Source: Streptomyces sp. NBC_00690 (GTDB lineage Bacteria; Actinomycetota; Actinomycetes; Streptomycetales; Streptomycetaceae). From it: a stretch of DNA of 64,000 nt. Below the pieces are notes generated by a model that saw nothing but the letters and a program-made list of their open reading frames with translations, searched no databases and was not told the DNA's origin. The position numbers were made by a program, and so were the translations under genes. Location: contig NZ_CP109009.1 of assembly GCF_036226685.1 (NCBI RefSeq), positions 248,001 through 312,000 of the forward strand. Direction: 5' to 3'. Shown here piece by piece: positions 1 through 9,700 of the stretch; position 1 is the first letter of the stretch, and every line of letters begins with the position of its first letter.

Positions 1-808
1 GGTGGAGGGAACGGTCAAAGCCCATGTGAGCTCCATCCTCGCGCGCCTGGCCGTGGACAACCGGGCCGCTGCCGCGGTGGTGGCCCACGAGGCCGGGATC
101 GTCCCTGCGGTGCCTTTTCCACCGTGACATGGTGCGTTCGGCGAGTGGCATCCAGGCGATCAGCACGGCGACCACGACTGCCCCGCCGAGCGTCGCACCA
201 GCCAGCACATCGTGAGGGTAGTGCACCCCCACGAGGACGCGTAGCAGGGTGGCAGCGCCGGCGATCGGCAGTGTGAGTGCGGTGAGTCGGGGCCACACCA
301 CGGCCAGGCCGATCGCGAGCCCGGTTGCCAGGGTGGCGTGGTTGCTGGGGAACGACCAGTCCCCCACCTCGGGGCATTCCGCAATGGCATCGCTGCCGAT
401 GGTGAGTGCACGGCATGGCCGCTCCTGATCCACCACGAGCTTGACCGCCTCACTGATCCCATAGGCGGCCACCGTGCCGACCCCGGTCAGTACGGCTCCG
501 GCTGCCCCCCGGGCATCGTTGCGGCGCACCGCGCTCCACCACATCCACAGCAACAGCGCCCCGAGGACGACCAGAGTGCCCTCCGTCGCAATCTCGAAGA
601 ACAGGCCCGCCCACGACGGCGCGTCCGCCACCCCTTCGATCACCGAACGGTACGCGGAGACCGAGATCCCGTCCGTGACCTCGACCGCACCAGCCTCGCC
701 GAGCCCGCCCGGGGCAAGCCAGACGACCACCCCCGCTCCGGCGACCAACGCACTCAACGCAGCCAACCAACGACCCGCCCCGACCTTCGTCCGCAACCTT
801 CGTTCCAT
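1..808 (-). CDS. PAP2-superfamily membrane phosphatase (3' end outside window)
   Basis: An ATG at 808 opens a frame of 269 codons that has not stopped at the window edge. All three PAP2 phosphatase signatures are present: K123-x6-R130-P131, P154-S-N-H157, and R190-x5-H196-x3-D200. Several hydrophobic segments (about 15-32, 77-92, 104-122, 158-173, 176-192 and 203-220) fit an integral membrane enzyme with its active site at the outer face. The family removes phosphate from lipid phosphates such as undecaprenyl pyrophosphate or phosphatidate; the substrate cannot be read here. The last 42 visible codons run antisense across the regulator fragment at 2-127, so either the two genes overlap tail to tail by more than 120 bp or the frame is broken just outside the window. 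Confidence 0.8.
   Translation of the reverse strand, partial: MERRLRTKVGAGRWLAALSALVAGAGVVVWLAPGGLGEAGAVEVTDGISVSAYRSVIEGVADAPSWAGLFFEIATEGTLVVLGALLLWMWWSAVRRNDARGAAGAVLTGVGTVAAYGISEAVKLVVDQERPCRALTIGSDAIAECPEVGDWSFPSNHATLATGLAIGLAVVWPRLTALTLPIAGAATLLRVLVGVHYPHDVLAGATLGGAVVVAVLIAWMPLAERTMSRWKRHRRDDPGLVGHHRGSGPVVHGQAREDGAHMGFDRSLH
2..127 (+). CDS. LuxR/NarL-type response regulator, C-terminal fragment (5' end outside window)
   Basis: The first 41 codons are open from the window edge and end at a TGA. They read VEGTVKAHVSSIL followed by ARLAVDNRAAAAVVAHEAGIV, which is the second half of a LuxR-type helix-turn-helix (the recognition helix T-V-K-x-H-V-x-x-I-L and the closing helix). This is the usual C-terminus of NarL/FixJ-family response regulators, which bind promoter DNA when phosphorylated by a sensor kinase. 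Only the tail is visible, so the receiver domain and partner kinase are inferred. The opposite strand is open in exactly antiparallel codon register. Confidence 0.75.
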   Translation: MEGTVKAHVSSILARLAVDNRAAAAVVAHEAGIVPAVPFPP

Positions 809-1309
809 GCAGTCGAACCTAGAAGCGGGGGCGACTCAGCACCCGGGCCGAACGACAGCACCGAACCCCCACGATCGTCAGGGTTGACACCACACCCCAT
901 TCATTGCGCTTCGGCATGTGCACTTCTCCTACGATCACGGCCATGCAACCTCGTGGCGCGAGCGGCACCACGCGCAGTAGCCGCGCAAGCGCACTCGATG
1001 AGCGCTGTCACGGTCGCGGGGCTCCACAGGCGCAGATCGGCTGCCCATCGTCACAGAACCCGGCCGGCCACCGTAGGCCCAGGCCGTCACGATTGCGCCG
1101 TCGGGGTGATACCGGCTTCCCCGAGCAGTCAGCCAGGAGCGAGGTGCGGCGCCGGGCCCGGTGCGGGCTCCCAAGATGACATGTCACCCGTCGAAAACCC
1201 ACCCAGAAGGAATACCCCCGGGGGGTATGCTGCTATGGTGGGTGTCACCGGATGGCGACACAGCCAGAAGATAGATCCACAGCACTCATCAGCAAGGTGG
1301 AGACACGCG
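809..1309. other. Intergenic region with copper-type operator near its right end
   Basis: About 500 bases between the divergent PAP2 and His-rich-protein genes. I see no convincing coding frame. Long open frames across it lack ribosome binding sites and resemble nothing known. The only recognisable element is the inverted repeat at 1212-1228. Confidence 0.6.
1212..1228 (+). promoter_or_regulatory. CsoR-type copper operator
   Basis: ATACCCCCGGGGGGTAT is a perfect inverted repeat with 8-bp arms around one central G. This G/C-rich core flanked by TAC/GTA half-sites is the known form of operators bound by copper-sensing CsoR repressors in actinobacteria. It ends 81 bp before the ATG of the His-rich gene at 1310. 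No csoR gene is visible in the window, so regulation would be in trans. Confidence 0.65.
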
Positions 1310-2152
1310 ATGAAGAACGACTCCGGCCACGACATGACCGGCCACAGCGGCCACGGCGCAGCCCGTCCCGGCGGACTCTCGGTCTCCGAGAGCGGGTACA
1401 CCCTTGAATTCGACGCGACGATCCTTCCCACCGGGGTGCAGACGGTCACCTTCCGGGTGACCGGTCCCGACGGACAGCCGGTGACCGACTTCGTACCCGA
1501 GCACGGCAAGGAACTGCACCTCATCGCGGTCCGGCGCGATACGACCGGGTTCCAGCACGTGCACCCGGTGATGGACCAGAAGGGCACCTGGAGCGTGGAA
1601 GTGGCCTTGGGGCCGGGTGCCTGGCGATTCTTCGCCGACATCCACCCGGCCGGCCACGAAGGGACCATGACCCTGGGGATCGACGCCTCGGTCGCCGGGC
1701 AGTACGATCCGCAGCCGCTCTCCGATGACACCCGCACCGCCCACGTCGGCGAGTACACCGTCGCTCTCGACGGCGAACTCGTGCCGGGCAAGGCGAGCGA
1801 CCTGACACTCACCGTCAGCCGGAACGGGCGCCCCGTCACGGACCTCCAGCCCTACTTGGAGGCGTACGGGCACCTGGTGGCGCTGCGGGTGGGCGACCTG
1901 GGCTATCTCCACGTCCACCCGGACGGCGAGCCCGGTGACGGCGTCACCGAGCCGGGGCCCGAGATCACCTTCATGGCCGCCGCACCTTCGGGCGGCACCT
2001 ACCGGCTCTACCTGGACTTCCAGCACGACGACGTCGTCCGGACGGCCGAGTTCACCCTGCGGGCGACCGACACCCACACCACCCACTCGAACCCGGCGTC
2101 CCCGGCAGCGTCCGAGCACACGAGCCACCACCAAAACCACGAGCACCACTGA
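1310..2152 (+). CDS. His-rich two-domain protein, probable copper/heavy-metal-associated protein
   Basis: A 280-residue protein. The ATG at 1310 is chosen because GGTGGAG precedes it and upstream codons look non-coding. The N-terminus is His/Met-rich (MKNDSGHDMTGHSGHG) and the C-terminus ends in a His-rich tail (HTSHHQNHEHH). Between them are two related beta-rich units, about residues 22-125 and 140-255. Each carries a G-x-P-V-T-D-x-x-P segment, a histidine cluster (FQHVHP, YLHVHP) and an aromatic closing strand (WRFFADIH, YRLYLDFQH), so the protein looks like an internal duplication. No signal peptide is apparent, which is odd for this type of domain, often found in secreted copper-handling proteins. 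The upstream CsoR-type operator supports copper induction. Metal binding is inferred from sequence and context. Confidence 0.7.
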   Translation: MKNDSGHDMTGHSGHGAARPGGLSVSESGYTLEFDATILPTGVQTVTFRVTGPDGQPVTDFVPEHGKELHLIAVRRDTTGFQHVHPVMDQKGTWSVEVALGPGAWRFFADIHPAGHEGTMTLGIDASVAGQYDPQPLSDDTRTAHVGEYTVALDGELVPGKASDLTLTVSRNGRPVTDLQPYLEAYGHLVALRVGDLGYLHVHPDGEPGDGVTEPGPEITFMAAAPSGGTYRLYLDFQHDDVVRTAEFTLRATDTHTTHSNPASPAASEHTSHHQNHEHH

Positions 2153-2262
2153 CCGTAGAGACATCGCTGACGGGCTGCCGCGGCAGATGGCGCGGCCATG
2201 AGTCGCTCGACTCGGCCAGCGCCCTGCCGCCCCCGTACATTCTCCGCTTCGGAAGGACCGTC

Positions 2263-2793
2263 ATGCCCCGCCTGCCCCGACTCACGCCCGATACAGCGGT
2301 CGGCGCCTCGCGCGACCTCCTCGCCGAACTGGTCTCCCGCCACGGTCAGATCGGCGACATGGTCTCCACGATGGCGCACTCGCCCGCCGTTCTGGGCGGC
2401 TATCTCCAGCTCAGTCGGGCCATGGGGCGGGCCAAACTGAACCGTACGATCAGCGAACGGATCTCGATCGCCGTCCAGGTCCTCCAGGGTTGCGGGTTGT
2501 GTCTCGACGCGCATGTCAGCGCGGCCCGTTCGATGGGTGTGGGCGAGGAAGAGATCGAGCGGGCCCGCTCAGGCACCTCGGCTGATCCCGCGATCGCGGC
2601 GATCATCGCCCTCGCCCTCCAGATCTACCGCGAACCGACGTCGATCACCGACGAGCAGGTCATCGCGTTGCGTGAGTACGGCTACAGCGACCGGGCGATA
2701 GCCGACGTCGTAGGAGTCGTCGCACTCAACATCCTCACCGGCGCCTTCAACCTGCTCGCCGGCCTCACACCGGGGAGCGGCACCGATGCGTAG
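2263..2793 (+). CDS. AhpD-like / carboxymuconolactone decarboxylase family protein
   Basis: 176 residues starting at an ATG preceded by GGAAGGA. The family signature is clear: C77-G-L-C80 followed by H84 within QVLQGCGLCLDAHVSAA, the redox CxxC and proton-relay histidine of AhpD-like alkylhydroperoxidases. These small helical proteins reduce peroxides with the help of a thiol donor, usually as trimers. Its position 110 bp downstream of the His-rich gene and 81 bp before the MFS gene suggests a loosely linked stress group, perhaps copper or peroxide stress. No operator of its own was seen. Fine substrate specificity cannot be read. Confidence 0.8.
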   Translation: MPRLPRLTPDTAVGASRDLLAELVSRHGQIGDMVSTMAHSPAVLGGYLQLSRAMGRAKLNRTISERISIAVQVLQGCGLCLDAHVSAARSMGVGEEEIERARSGTSADPAIAAIIALALQIYREPTSITDEQVIALREYGYSDRAIADVVGVVALNILTGAFNLLAGLTPGSGTDA

Positions 2794-2874
2794 AGACATC
2801 CCAACTCCCCCCTGTACGGCATGGTCTCCGATCCGAGGCCGTGCCCCGCCGCATGGACATGGAAGGAACACGCC

Positions 2875-4149
2875 ATGCGTCTGTTCGCCATCCGCGACTA
2901 CCGCTATCTCTTCAGCGCCCAGATCATCGCCCTGTTCGGTACCGGGCTGACAACAGTGGCCCTCGGGCTGCTCGCCTATGACCTCGCAGGTCCTCGTGCC
3001 GGCATGGTCCTCGGCACCGCCCTGACCATCAAGATGGTTATGTACGTGGTCATAGCCCCCCTCGCCGCCGCGTATGTCGACCGCTTCCCCAGAAGAACCC
3101 TCCTCGTCGTCCTCGACATGGTGCGCGCCGCGGTGGTCCTGGCCCTGCCGCTCATCACCGAGGTCTGGCACATCTACGCCCTGATCGGTCTGCTCCAAGC
3201 CGCGTCGGCAGCGTTCACCCCGACATTCCAGGCCGTCATCCCCGACATCGTCACCGATGAGTCCGACTACACGCGCGCCCTGTCCGCCTCACAGGTCGCC
3301 TACACCATGGAGAGCCTGCTCAGCCCCGTACTGGCGGCGGTCGCGCTTGCGTTCATGAGCTTCAACTGGCTGTTCCTGGGCACCTCGGCCGGATTCCTCG
3401 TCTCCGGCCTGCTCGTTCTGTCGACGCGCATCCCCAACGCCCGTCCCAGTGCCCACACCAAGGCATGGGACAAGGCCGCAGGAGGCATCACAACATTCCT
3501 CAGGACACCACGGCTGCGGGGCATCATGGCCCTCAATCTGGTGGTCGCGGCAGCAGGGTCGATCGTCGTCGTCAACACCGTCAACTATGTCCGTGACGAG
3601 CTCAACGGCTCACAGTCGGACGTCGCCTGGATGCTCGCCGCATCCGGCAGCGGAACACTCTTGGCCGCCCTCGTGCTGCCCCGCGTGCTCGACCGGATCA
3701 CCGCCCGCACCATCATGATCAGCGGCGCCGGAGTACTCGTCGGCGGCACGATCGCCGCGGTGGCCCTCATCACGACTGGCCTGAGCACCTGGACGGGTAC
3801 GGCGATCGTCTGGACCGTGATCGGCATCGGCATGGCACTGGTCATCACACCGACCGGCAAGGTCCTGCGCGCCTCCGTCGAACCCCGCGCGATCCCCGAG
3901 GTCTTCGCAGCCCAGTTCTCCCTGTCCCACCTGGCCTGGCTGATCACCTATCCCATCGCGGGCTGGCTCGGCACGAACGCCGGCTTCGCCCTCACCTGGT
4001 CACTCCTTTCGGCCCTCGCCGGGATGGGTGCCGTCGGCACCCTCCTCCTGTGGCCACGCCACGACGGACGACGAGCCATGACCGAATCCGCAACACCCGT
4101 ACGGCCCACGGCCCGGGCTGACAGGTCCACCCTGTCCAAGGCCGCGTAG
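2875..4149 (+). CDS. MFS transporter
   Basis: A 424-residue polytopic membrane protein with about twelve hydrophobic segments and the MFS cytoplasmic loop A-Y-V-D-R-F-P-R-R after the second segment. The ATG at 2875 is chosen because GGAAGGA lies 8 bp upstream and MRLFAIRDYRYLF is a typical start for the small DHA3-like exporters of actinomycetes; an earlier ATG at 2821 would add non-membrane sequence without a ribosome site. The family exports drugs or other small molecules by proton antiport. The cargo is unknown. It closes the group that begins with the copper operator, so metal-complex or toxic-metabolite export is possible but unproven. Confidence 0.8.
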   Translation: MRLFAIRDYRYLFSAQIIALFGTGLTTVALGLLAYDLAGPRAGMVLGTALTIKMVMYVVIAPLAAAYVDRFPRRTLLVVLDMVRAAVVLALPLITEVWHIYALIGLLQAASAAFTPTFQAVIPDIVTDESDYTRALSASQVAYTMESLLSPVLAAVALAFMSFNWLFLGTSAGFLVSGLLVLSTRIPNARPSAHTKAWDKAAGGITTFLRTPRLRGIMALNLVVAAAGSIVVVNTVNYVRDELNGSQSDVAWMLAASGSGTLLAALVLPRVLDRITARTIMISGAGVLVGGTIAAVALITTGLSTWTGTAIVWTVIGIGMALVITPTGKVLRASVEPRAIPEVFAAQFSLSHLAWLITYPIAGWLGTNAGFALTWSLLSALAGMGAVGTLLLWPRHDGRRAMTESATPVRPTARADRSTLSKAA

Positions 4150-4415
4150 AACACTCTGACGGTTCGCGCCACGCGCGCTCCCCACCAGGCGCATCAGGAG
4201 GCCGTGGTCGCCACCCCACTCCACACGGGCGGCGTCCACGGCCTCCGTGCCGCCGACAACACAACCCGGTTCTGGCCCGATGCCATCGGCTGAACGCATC
4301 AAGAATCACACCGACACAACTTCAGTTCGGTTCATACAGGCGTACCGCACCACGTCCCCACACGACGGCACCCGCCTGGCGCGGGGCCAAATCCCGCTCG
4401 GCCTGGAAGGGACGT

Positions 4416-4955
4416 TCACGGTTGCCCAAGTACCGAGCTGACTGCGCTGACACGGCGCGCAAGGCAGTCAGCAGGAATGTCGATGAGTTCATACCCGAAC
4501 GCGCGATAGCTCTCCTCGTGGAAGCCCTCGAAGACCAATGATTCCTCAAAACTGATCCGCCGGGCACTGGTCGGCTCGCAGAAGCCCAGGTTTCGCACGA
4601 AGAGCACCTGGCGCTCGTAGATCTCTTCGGTGGTGATCCGCTCGATCTCCGCAGCCAAGGCGCGAGGCACCGACAGCCTCAGATAGCGGGCGAGCGCCAA
4701 GGTGCAGAGAGGGGACCTGTCGAACACCTGCACAGGGCTCGTGGTGAAGGTCTCCAACTGCCGTTGTCTTTGCAGTTCAACCACATCATCGACAAAGGTC
4801 GGTCGCGTCCACGGCTCGGGCTCACCCTGAGCCTGAGCGCGTGCGATGACCGCGGTAGCGGCCTCCTCGACGACCCCGTAGCCACGCTCTGCCAGGCATC
4901 GAAGGATCGATGTCTTGCCCGAGCCCGGCGTGCCGGTGAGAACGTACCGTCGCAT
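4416..4955 (-). CDS. AAA-family P-loop ATPase/kinase-like protein
   Basis: 179 residues with an N-terminal Walker A motif GTPGSGKT at residues 8-15 (MRRYVLTGTPGSGKTSIL), directly followed by a helix and the acidic segment VVEEAATAVIARA typical of AAA_28-type small P-loop proteins. A later FDRSPL segment (about residue 80) resembles the catalytic DRS of nucleoside/nicotinamide-riboside kinase-like enzymes. The protein is single-domain and cytosolic. AGGAAGG sits upstream of the ATG. It is monocistronic, facing away from the lipoprotein gene. Function is likely phosphoryl transfer to an unknown small molecule; this is inference. Confidence 0.7.
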   Translation of the reverse strand: MRRYVLTGTPGSGKTSILRCLAERGYGVVEEAATAVIARAQAQGEPEPWTRPTFVDDVVELQRQRQLETFTTSPVQVFDRSPLCTLALARYLRLSVPRALAAEIERITTEEIYERQVLFVRNLGFCEPTSARRISFEESLVFEGFHEESYRAFGYELIDIPADCLARRVSAVSSVLGQP

Positions 4956-5782
4956 GGTGGGAAACCTTCCTGGCGTTGCTGGATCAGCTCACCGGCCCCC
5001 GACGGGCCTCAGCCTCTACGGAGACATCGAGCAGTGAGATCTGGGACTGACAAGGGGGGGCGAGGGACCCTCGACGGCTCACGAGCCGGAGACATCCCTG
5101 ATATCGAGGCGTACGACCGAGGGGCCCATGACGGATCGATCAATGTCACGCCAGCCTTCAGTACAGCTCATCGACCGGGCCCTCGGCAACCGCACCGGCG
5201 ATCGGGGCGCTACCCATGGAGATCTGGGTCCGCAGTGCGGTGTGGGAACGGTTCAACCATGGCTGGGCGATGACGGGTTCGAACGGCCAAGGCGTCATGC
5301 AGGGGCCGGTCTGGGGGACCAGTGCCTTTCCGATGACCCGGCCGAGGGGTGACCCGGCCGAGTGGGGAGACACGTCCACCCATGGATGGATCTGCCCCGG
5401 AGGCACTTTCCAGGGACATGCATCGGAGTGTCGCCCTGCCGGCCGGGTAGCCAGTTGTTGTCGGCAGGTACTGCTGGCTGCGGAAACGACATCGCAGACG
5501 GAGGCCCCGGACAGATCCCATGAACCGTACGGTGGCGAGGGCCAGGAACAGCCGTGGTCACCGCAGTCGATGCGGCGACTCGAGAGCGATAGGCCCCAGG
5601 GAACCCGTGCCGCACCCGCTCCCCACCCATGTCACGGAGAAGGCGCAAGAAAGTTGACCAGGCCCGAGGTCCGGACACTTCGACGGCCGCAGATCACCAA
5701 CCAAGCATCGCACTGACACTCCTTCAAGCCCGGAACGACCACTACCACCATCCCTCTCGGTGCCTGGATTCCAGGAGGAGTC
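4956..5782. other. Long intergenic stretch without a recognisable gene
   Basis: About 830 bases between the divergent NTPase and lipoprotein genes. Both strands have open frames up to about 165 codons, but these lack ribosome sites and have compositions (Gly/Trp/Cys-rich or Arg/Pro-rich) expected of noncoding high-GC DNA. No transposase remnant, RNA gene or strong repeat was recognised. Confidence 0.5.
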
Positions 5783-6655
5783 ATGAGATTGACCAGCCTT
5801 CTGCCTCGAACGTCCCGAAACGTAGCCGTAGTGATCTGCGCAGTCCTGACGGCTCTTGCGCTGACCGCATGCGCAGTCGCGCGGGTGGCGGTCGTCGCCA
5901 AGACAGCCGTGAGCGTGGCACGCATCGTCTCCAAGCAGGGCAGCGTCCCGGTGATCCACCAGTCAGCCAAGTTCAAGGTGACAACGGTTGCCAGACCCCG
6001 CACCGCAGCCGAACTCGCCCGGTTACTCGGCGGGAAGAGCAAGAAGGTGGAAGCCCAGATACCCGTCTCACCGACAGCCGCGAGCGGCAAGCCGATCCCC
6101 GCACCCGACGACTCCACTTGGAAACTCGTCATCAAACGAGAGGTCCAGGACAGGACGGAAGCAGAGGTCTACCAGGTCGACGGTGGGAAGAAGTTGTTCA
6201 TGCACACGAATGGCCGCACTTCTCAGTCGCTGGAGCCCGGCAGGAACCTCGTGGTCATCGAAGCGCTCACGGAGAGCACGGTCGTGGCCCTGATGGACAC
6301 CGACGGGGAACCCGAACGGAGTGCGGGCACGTTCTTCATCAGCCTGGCGCTGAAGAACGGACGTGAGTACGACTTCGACCATGGCAAGAGGTCGGGCAAG
6401 AGCAAGAAGGGAGACCTTCGCATCGGCCTCGCGATGAGCGCGGTCAACGGCGCCAGAATCGCAGAGATGGGCAAGCGGCCGTCGCTGGCCGACTGCCTCA
6501 CGGTGAAACCCGGCGACTGGGCGGACGGTATCCCTGCCTACACCGTGCCATGGGGCCACTACTGCCTCTTGACCAGCGAGGGAAGGTTCGCCACGGTCAA
6601 TCTCAAGCTCGGCAGCCACAGCTACACCGTGTGGCAGACAGCCCCGGAGAAGTAG
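5783..6655 (+). CDS. Putative lipoprotein of unknown function
   Basis: 290 residues with a strong ribosome site (CAGGAGG). Residues 1-30 form a lipoprotein signal peptide: positive start, hydrophobic stretch and lipobox L-T-A-C with the lipidated cysteine at position 30. After a basic, Val-rich segment (VARVAVVAKTAVSVARIV) the mature part is mixed alpha/beta and Lys-rich, with two further cysteines (about residues 239 and 258: LADCLTV and HYCLLTS) that could form a disulfide. No family was recognised. It is exported and membrane-anchored by prediction. It lies 135 bp before the CHAT operon on the same strand, but nothing ties the two functionally. Confidence 0.7.
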   Translation: MRLTSLLPRTSRNVAVVICAVLTALALTACAVARVAVVAKTAVSVARIVSKQGSVPVIHQSAKFKVTTVARPRTAAELARLLGGKSKKVEAQIPVSPTAASGKPIPAPDDSTWKLVIKREVQDRTEAEVYQVDGGKKLFMHTNGRTSQSLEPGRNLVVIEALTESTVVALMDTDGEPERSAGTFFISLALKNGREYDFDHGKRSGKSKKGDLRIGLAMSAVNGARIAEMGKRPSLADCLTVKPGDWADGIPAYTVPWGHYCLLTSEGRFATVNLKLGSHSYTVWQTAPEK

Positions 6656-6790
6656 CCGCATCCCCTTCACCCGCCGTGAGTCGGATCCCTCAAAGGGGGT
6701 GATTCCGGTCCGACTCCCTGCGGTTGGTACTTGCGACCAAGCAGGGCCAGGGGAGAACGAGGCGCGCTCGCCCAGGAGGCGAATCGGTAC

Positions 6791-9700
6791 ATGTTCCACG
6801 AGGGGCGGAGGGGCATCGCGGTGGGCAACAAGGCGAAGGCGGCAGTGGCGCGCAGAATCGTGCGATATCTCGATGGGGGCGATGTCACCGGGCTGGGGCC
6901 GGACGCGGAAGCGGACGTCACTCGGATGGTCCGGGATGCAGTGGAGCATGACGACTTCGGGGTGACCGGGGAACCGGAGGCCCTGTGGCTCGCCCTGTGG
7001 CTGGCGCTGTGCGGCTGTACCGCACCCGGCCTTCCGGGTTCGCGTGACTCTCATCGAGCCGCCGCCGAAAGCAGGTTGGCGATGATGGACGAGATAGGCC
7101 CGTCGCTCGTCCCACCAGGTGCCTACGAAGCGATCATCGGGCGGGGCCCGTTGCCCGAGGACCATCGGGTCTGGGCGGCCCTGGCCGGCACGCTGCTGCT
7201 GGACGGTGAGCCGGGTGATCTGGCCAGGGCGACTGCGGCCGTGAACCGCTACCGGCTCGGCGCGGCGGGCCAGGGCGGTGTGTCGGTTCCGGTCGCGCTC
7301 GCGCTGGGCGAACTCCTGGTGGAGGAAATGGCCGAGGCCACGTACGAACCGGTTGCTCAGGCTGCTCGGGCCAGCTTCATGGCGGCAGACGTCGACAGCA
7401 CGAAGGGCGATGCGCCCGGCGACCTCACAGCCGGTTGGGAAGTCGTGGCTGCCGTTTTGGAGGCGGGCATAGCCCCGCTCGCGCCCGGTTCCGCGCCGCG
7501 GCTCGCGACACTCTCCACTCTCGGGGCCGCACTGTGCGTCCTGGCCGGGCTGGACCCCCTGGAGCAGTTCGCGTACCGCCCGTTGGACGAGCGTGCCACC
7601 GCACATCTGGACCGCGGTCTTGAAGTCCTGTGGGAGGCGATCGCGTTCCTGCCCGAGAACAAGGAGGCCGTGGGCGCCCGTGCTCAGATCGCGAACCTGC
7701 TGCTCCACCGCCATCTGAACGGATCGCCGCACGGCGAGCAGGAGTCCCTCGACAAGGCCATCACCCAGCAGGGGCACGCGGTACAGCTGGCGGAAGAGTA
7801 CAACGCGCACCACAAGGGAGTGCTGTACACAAGCCTCGCCGCCCTGTTGGGCCACCGGGCTCAGCTGCTCGACAGACCGGAAGACCACACCGAGTCACTG
7901 CGGGTCGCCCAGCGGGCCGAGGTGTTGACCCGGGACGGAGACCCTGAGCAGCACTCGAACGCACTGGCCTGCCTGGGCCTGGCCGAACTGGGATGGTTCG
8001 ACCGCTACGGTGACGCACCGCTGCTGGACGATTCGGTCATCCATCTGAGGGCTGCCTGCACCGTCGCCGGGCACCCGTCCGACAGCTGTGCGAGCGCGCT
8101 CCAGGCCCTCGCCGAAGCTCTGCTCATCCGTCACGAGCGAAGGTCCGGCTCTCCCGAGGCAGCGGTGCCGGACGGCCTCAGACTGTTCGGGGCCGCCACC
8201 GACCTCGATGAGGCCCGGGCTTGCGCGGAGACGGTGGTGGCCTCGTCCCCGTCCTCCCCCGACGACTTCGGCCGACTCTGCGTGCTGTCAACCATCTATC
8301 TGACCGCGTACCGGGAGTGCAGCGATCCCGTGCTGCTCAACGCGGCTGTGCGCGCGGCCGAGTTGACGGGGACCGTGCCCGCGGACCATCCGTCGGCCGC
8401 CGAGTGCCACGCCCGGTGGGCGGGCGCGCTCGCCGAACGGCACCGCCTGCGCCCGGTGTCCGAGGGTGATGGTGACCTTGCCGAGGCCATTCGGCAGGCG
8501 CGTCTGGCCGTAGCCGTAGCCCCGGAATCCATCCGGACGTTGTACCTGCACAATCTTGCCGTCCTCGTCGCGCTCAGGCTCCAGACCGTGCGCTCGGAGC
8601 GGGATGTCCGCGGCCTCCTCACACTCCACGAGGACATCGTGACCGCGACACCCGCCGACTCCCGGCACCTGCCCGGCCGACTGCACGCCCAACAGGCCGC
8701 CCTGCTCCAGGCGGCCCGACTGCTGGACGACCCCGGCCTGCTGTCCGATGCTGTCGCCGTCGCCGCCCGAGCCTGTGCACTCGCCGGACGCAATGGACCG
8801 TCCCGCCCCCTGTTGCTTATCGGGCATGCCCTGGCCCTGTGCGAGCGGGCGCAGTCTGTCCTGAAAGCAGCCGGTCCGTCCGGACCAACCCTCCATGCGC
8901 CCGGCACGGCCACGACCGACGACGACGGCGGCACTCGTCACCTGCCCGGGTCGGCTGCCTCGGCTGTCGAGGACCCGGGGCCCGCTCTGACGGACGCCGA
9001 GGCCATCGGCCGGGCCCAGGCCGATCTGAGCGAGGCCATCAGGGTCGTCTCGCTGGCCCGGGACGATGCACCGGCCGGCAGCGCGACGGGGGCCTGGGCA
9101 CTGACCGTCCTTGTCCGCGCCCTGTTGGCCCAGGCCCGGGCCGCCACGGATGACACCCACCGGAGCCTCTCCGAGACCAGCGACAGCCGAACGGAGGGGA
9201 CCGGCACAGCCCCGAGACGGGCGGTGGAACTGATCGACCAGGCTCTCGGCAGCCCAGACAGCCGGACACACCTCCGACGGCACGAACTCCTGCTGCTGCG
9301 GGCCGAAGCTCTCCTGATGCCGGCCGAAGGGCCGTCCGGTGAAGTGTTGGACACCCATGGCCTGCGCGCCCCGGACGCCCGCGCCCCCGGTGACACGACA
9401 CCCACCCCGACCAGCCGCGCACTGGCCGACCTGGACGAGGTCGCCCAAGCCGACCACGCCCGGCTACCCGACCGCCTGGTGGCCGCCGAGCGATCCGCCC
9501 GTCTCGCCATGGACCTCGGCGACGCCGCAGGAGCCCACCTCCGCTATCGGCTCGCCCTCGACCTGCTCCGACGTTGGATCACGGTCGGACTCTCCGCCAA
9601 CGATGTGCGCACACTGCTCGGAGACTGGCGGATGCTCGGCGCCGACGCCGCTGCCGCGGCCATCGCCGACGACGATCCGACGAGCGCTCTCGCCCTGCTG

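Noticed and set aside
338..1309. N-terminal extension of the His-rich protein by about 320 codons
   Set aside because: The frame is open only because of high GC; no ribosome site, composition unlike a protein, and it would run through the operator and the divergent PAP2 gene.
5268..5292. tRNA T-arm (GGGTTCGAACGGCC)
   Set aside because: The stem does not pair over five bases and no cloverleaf surrounds it.
5216..5716. 166-codon open frame in the empty stretch before the lipoprotein gene
   Set aside because: No ribosome site, Trp/Gly/Cys-rich shadow-like composition and no recognisable domain.
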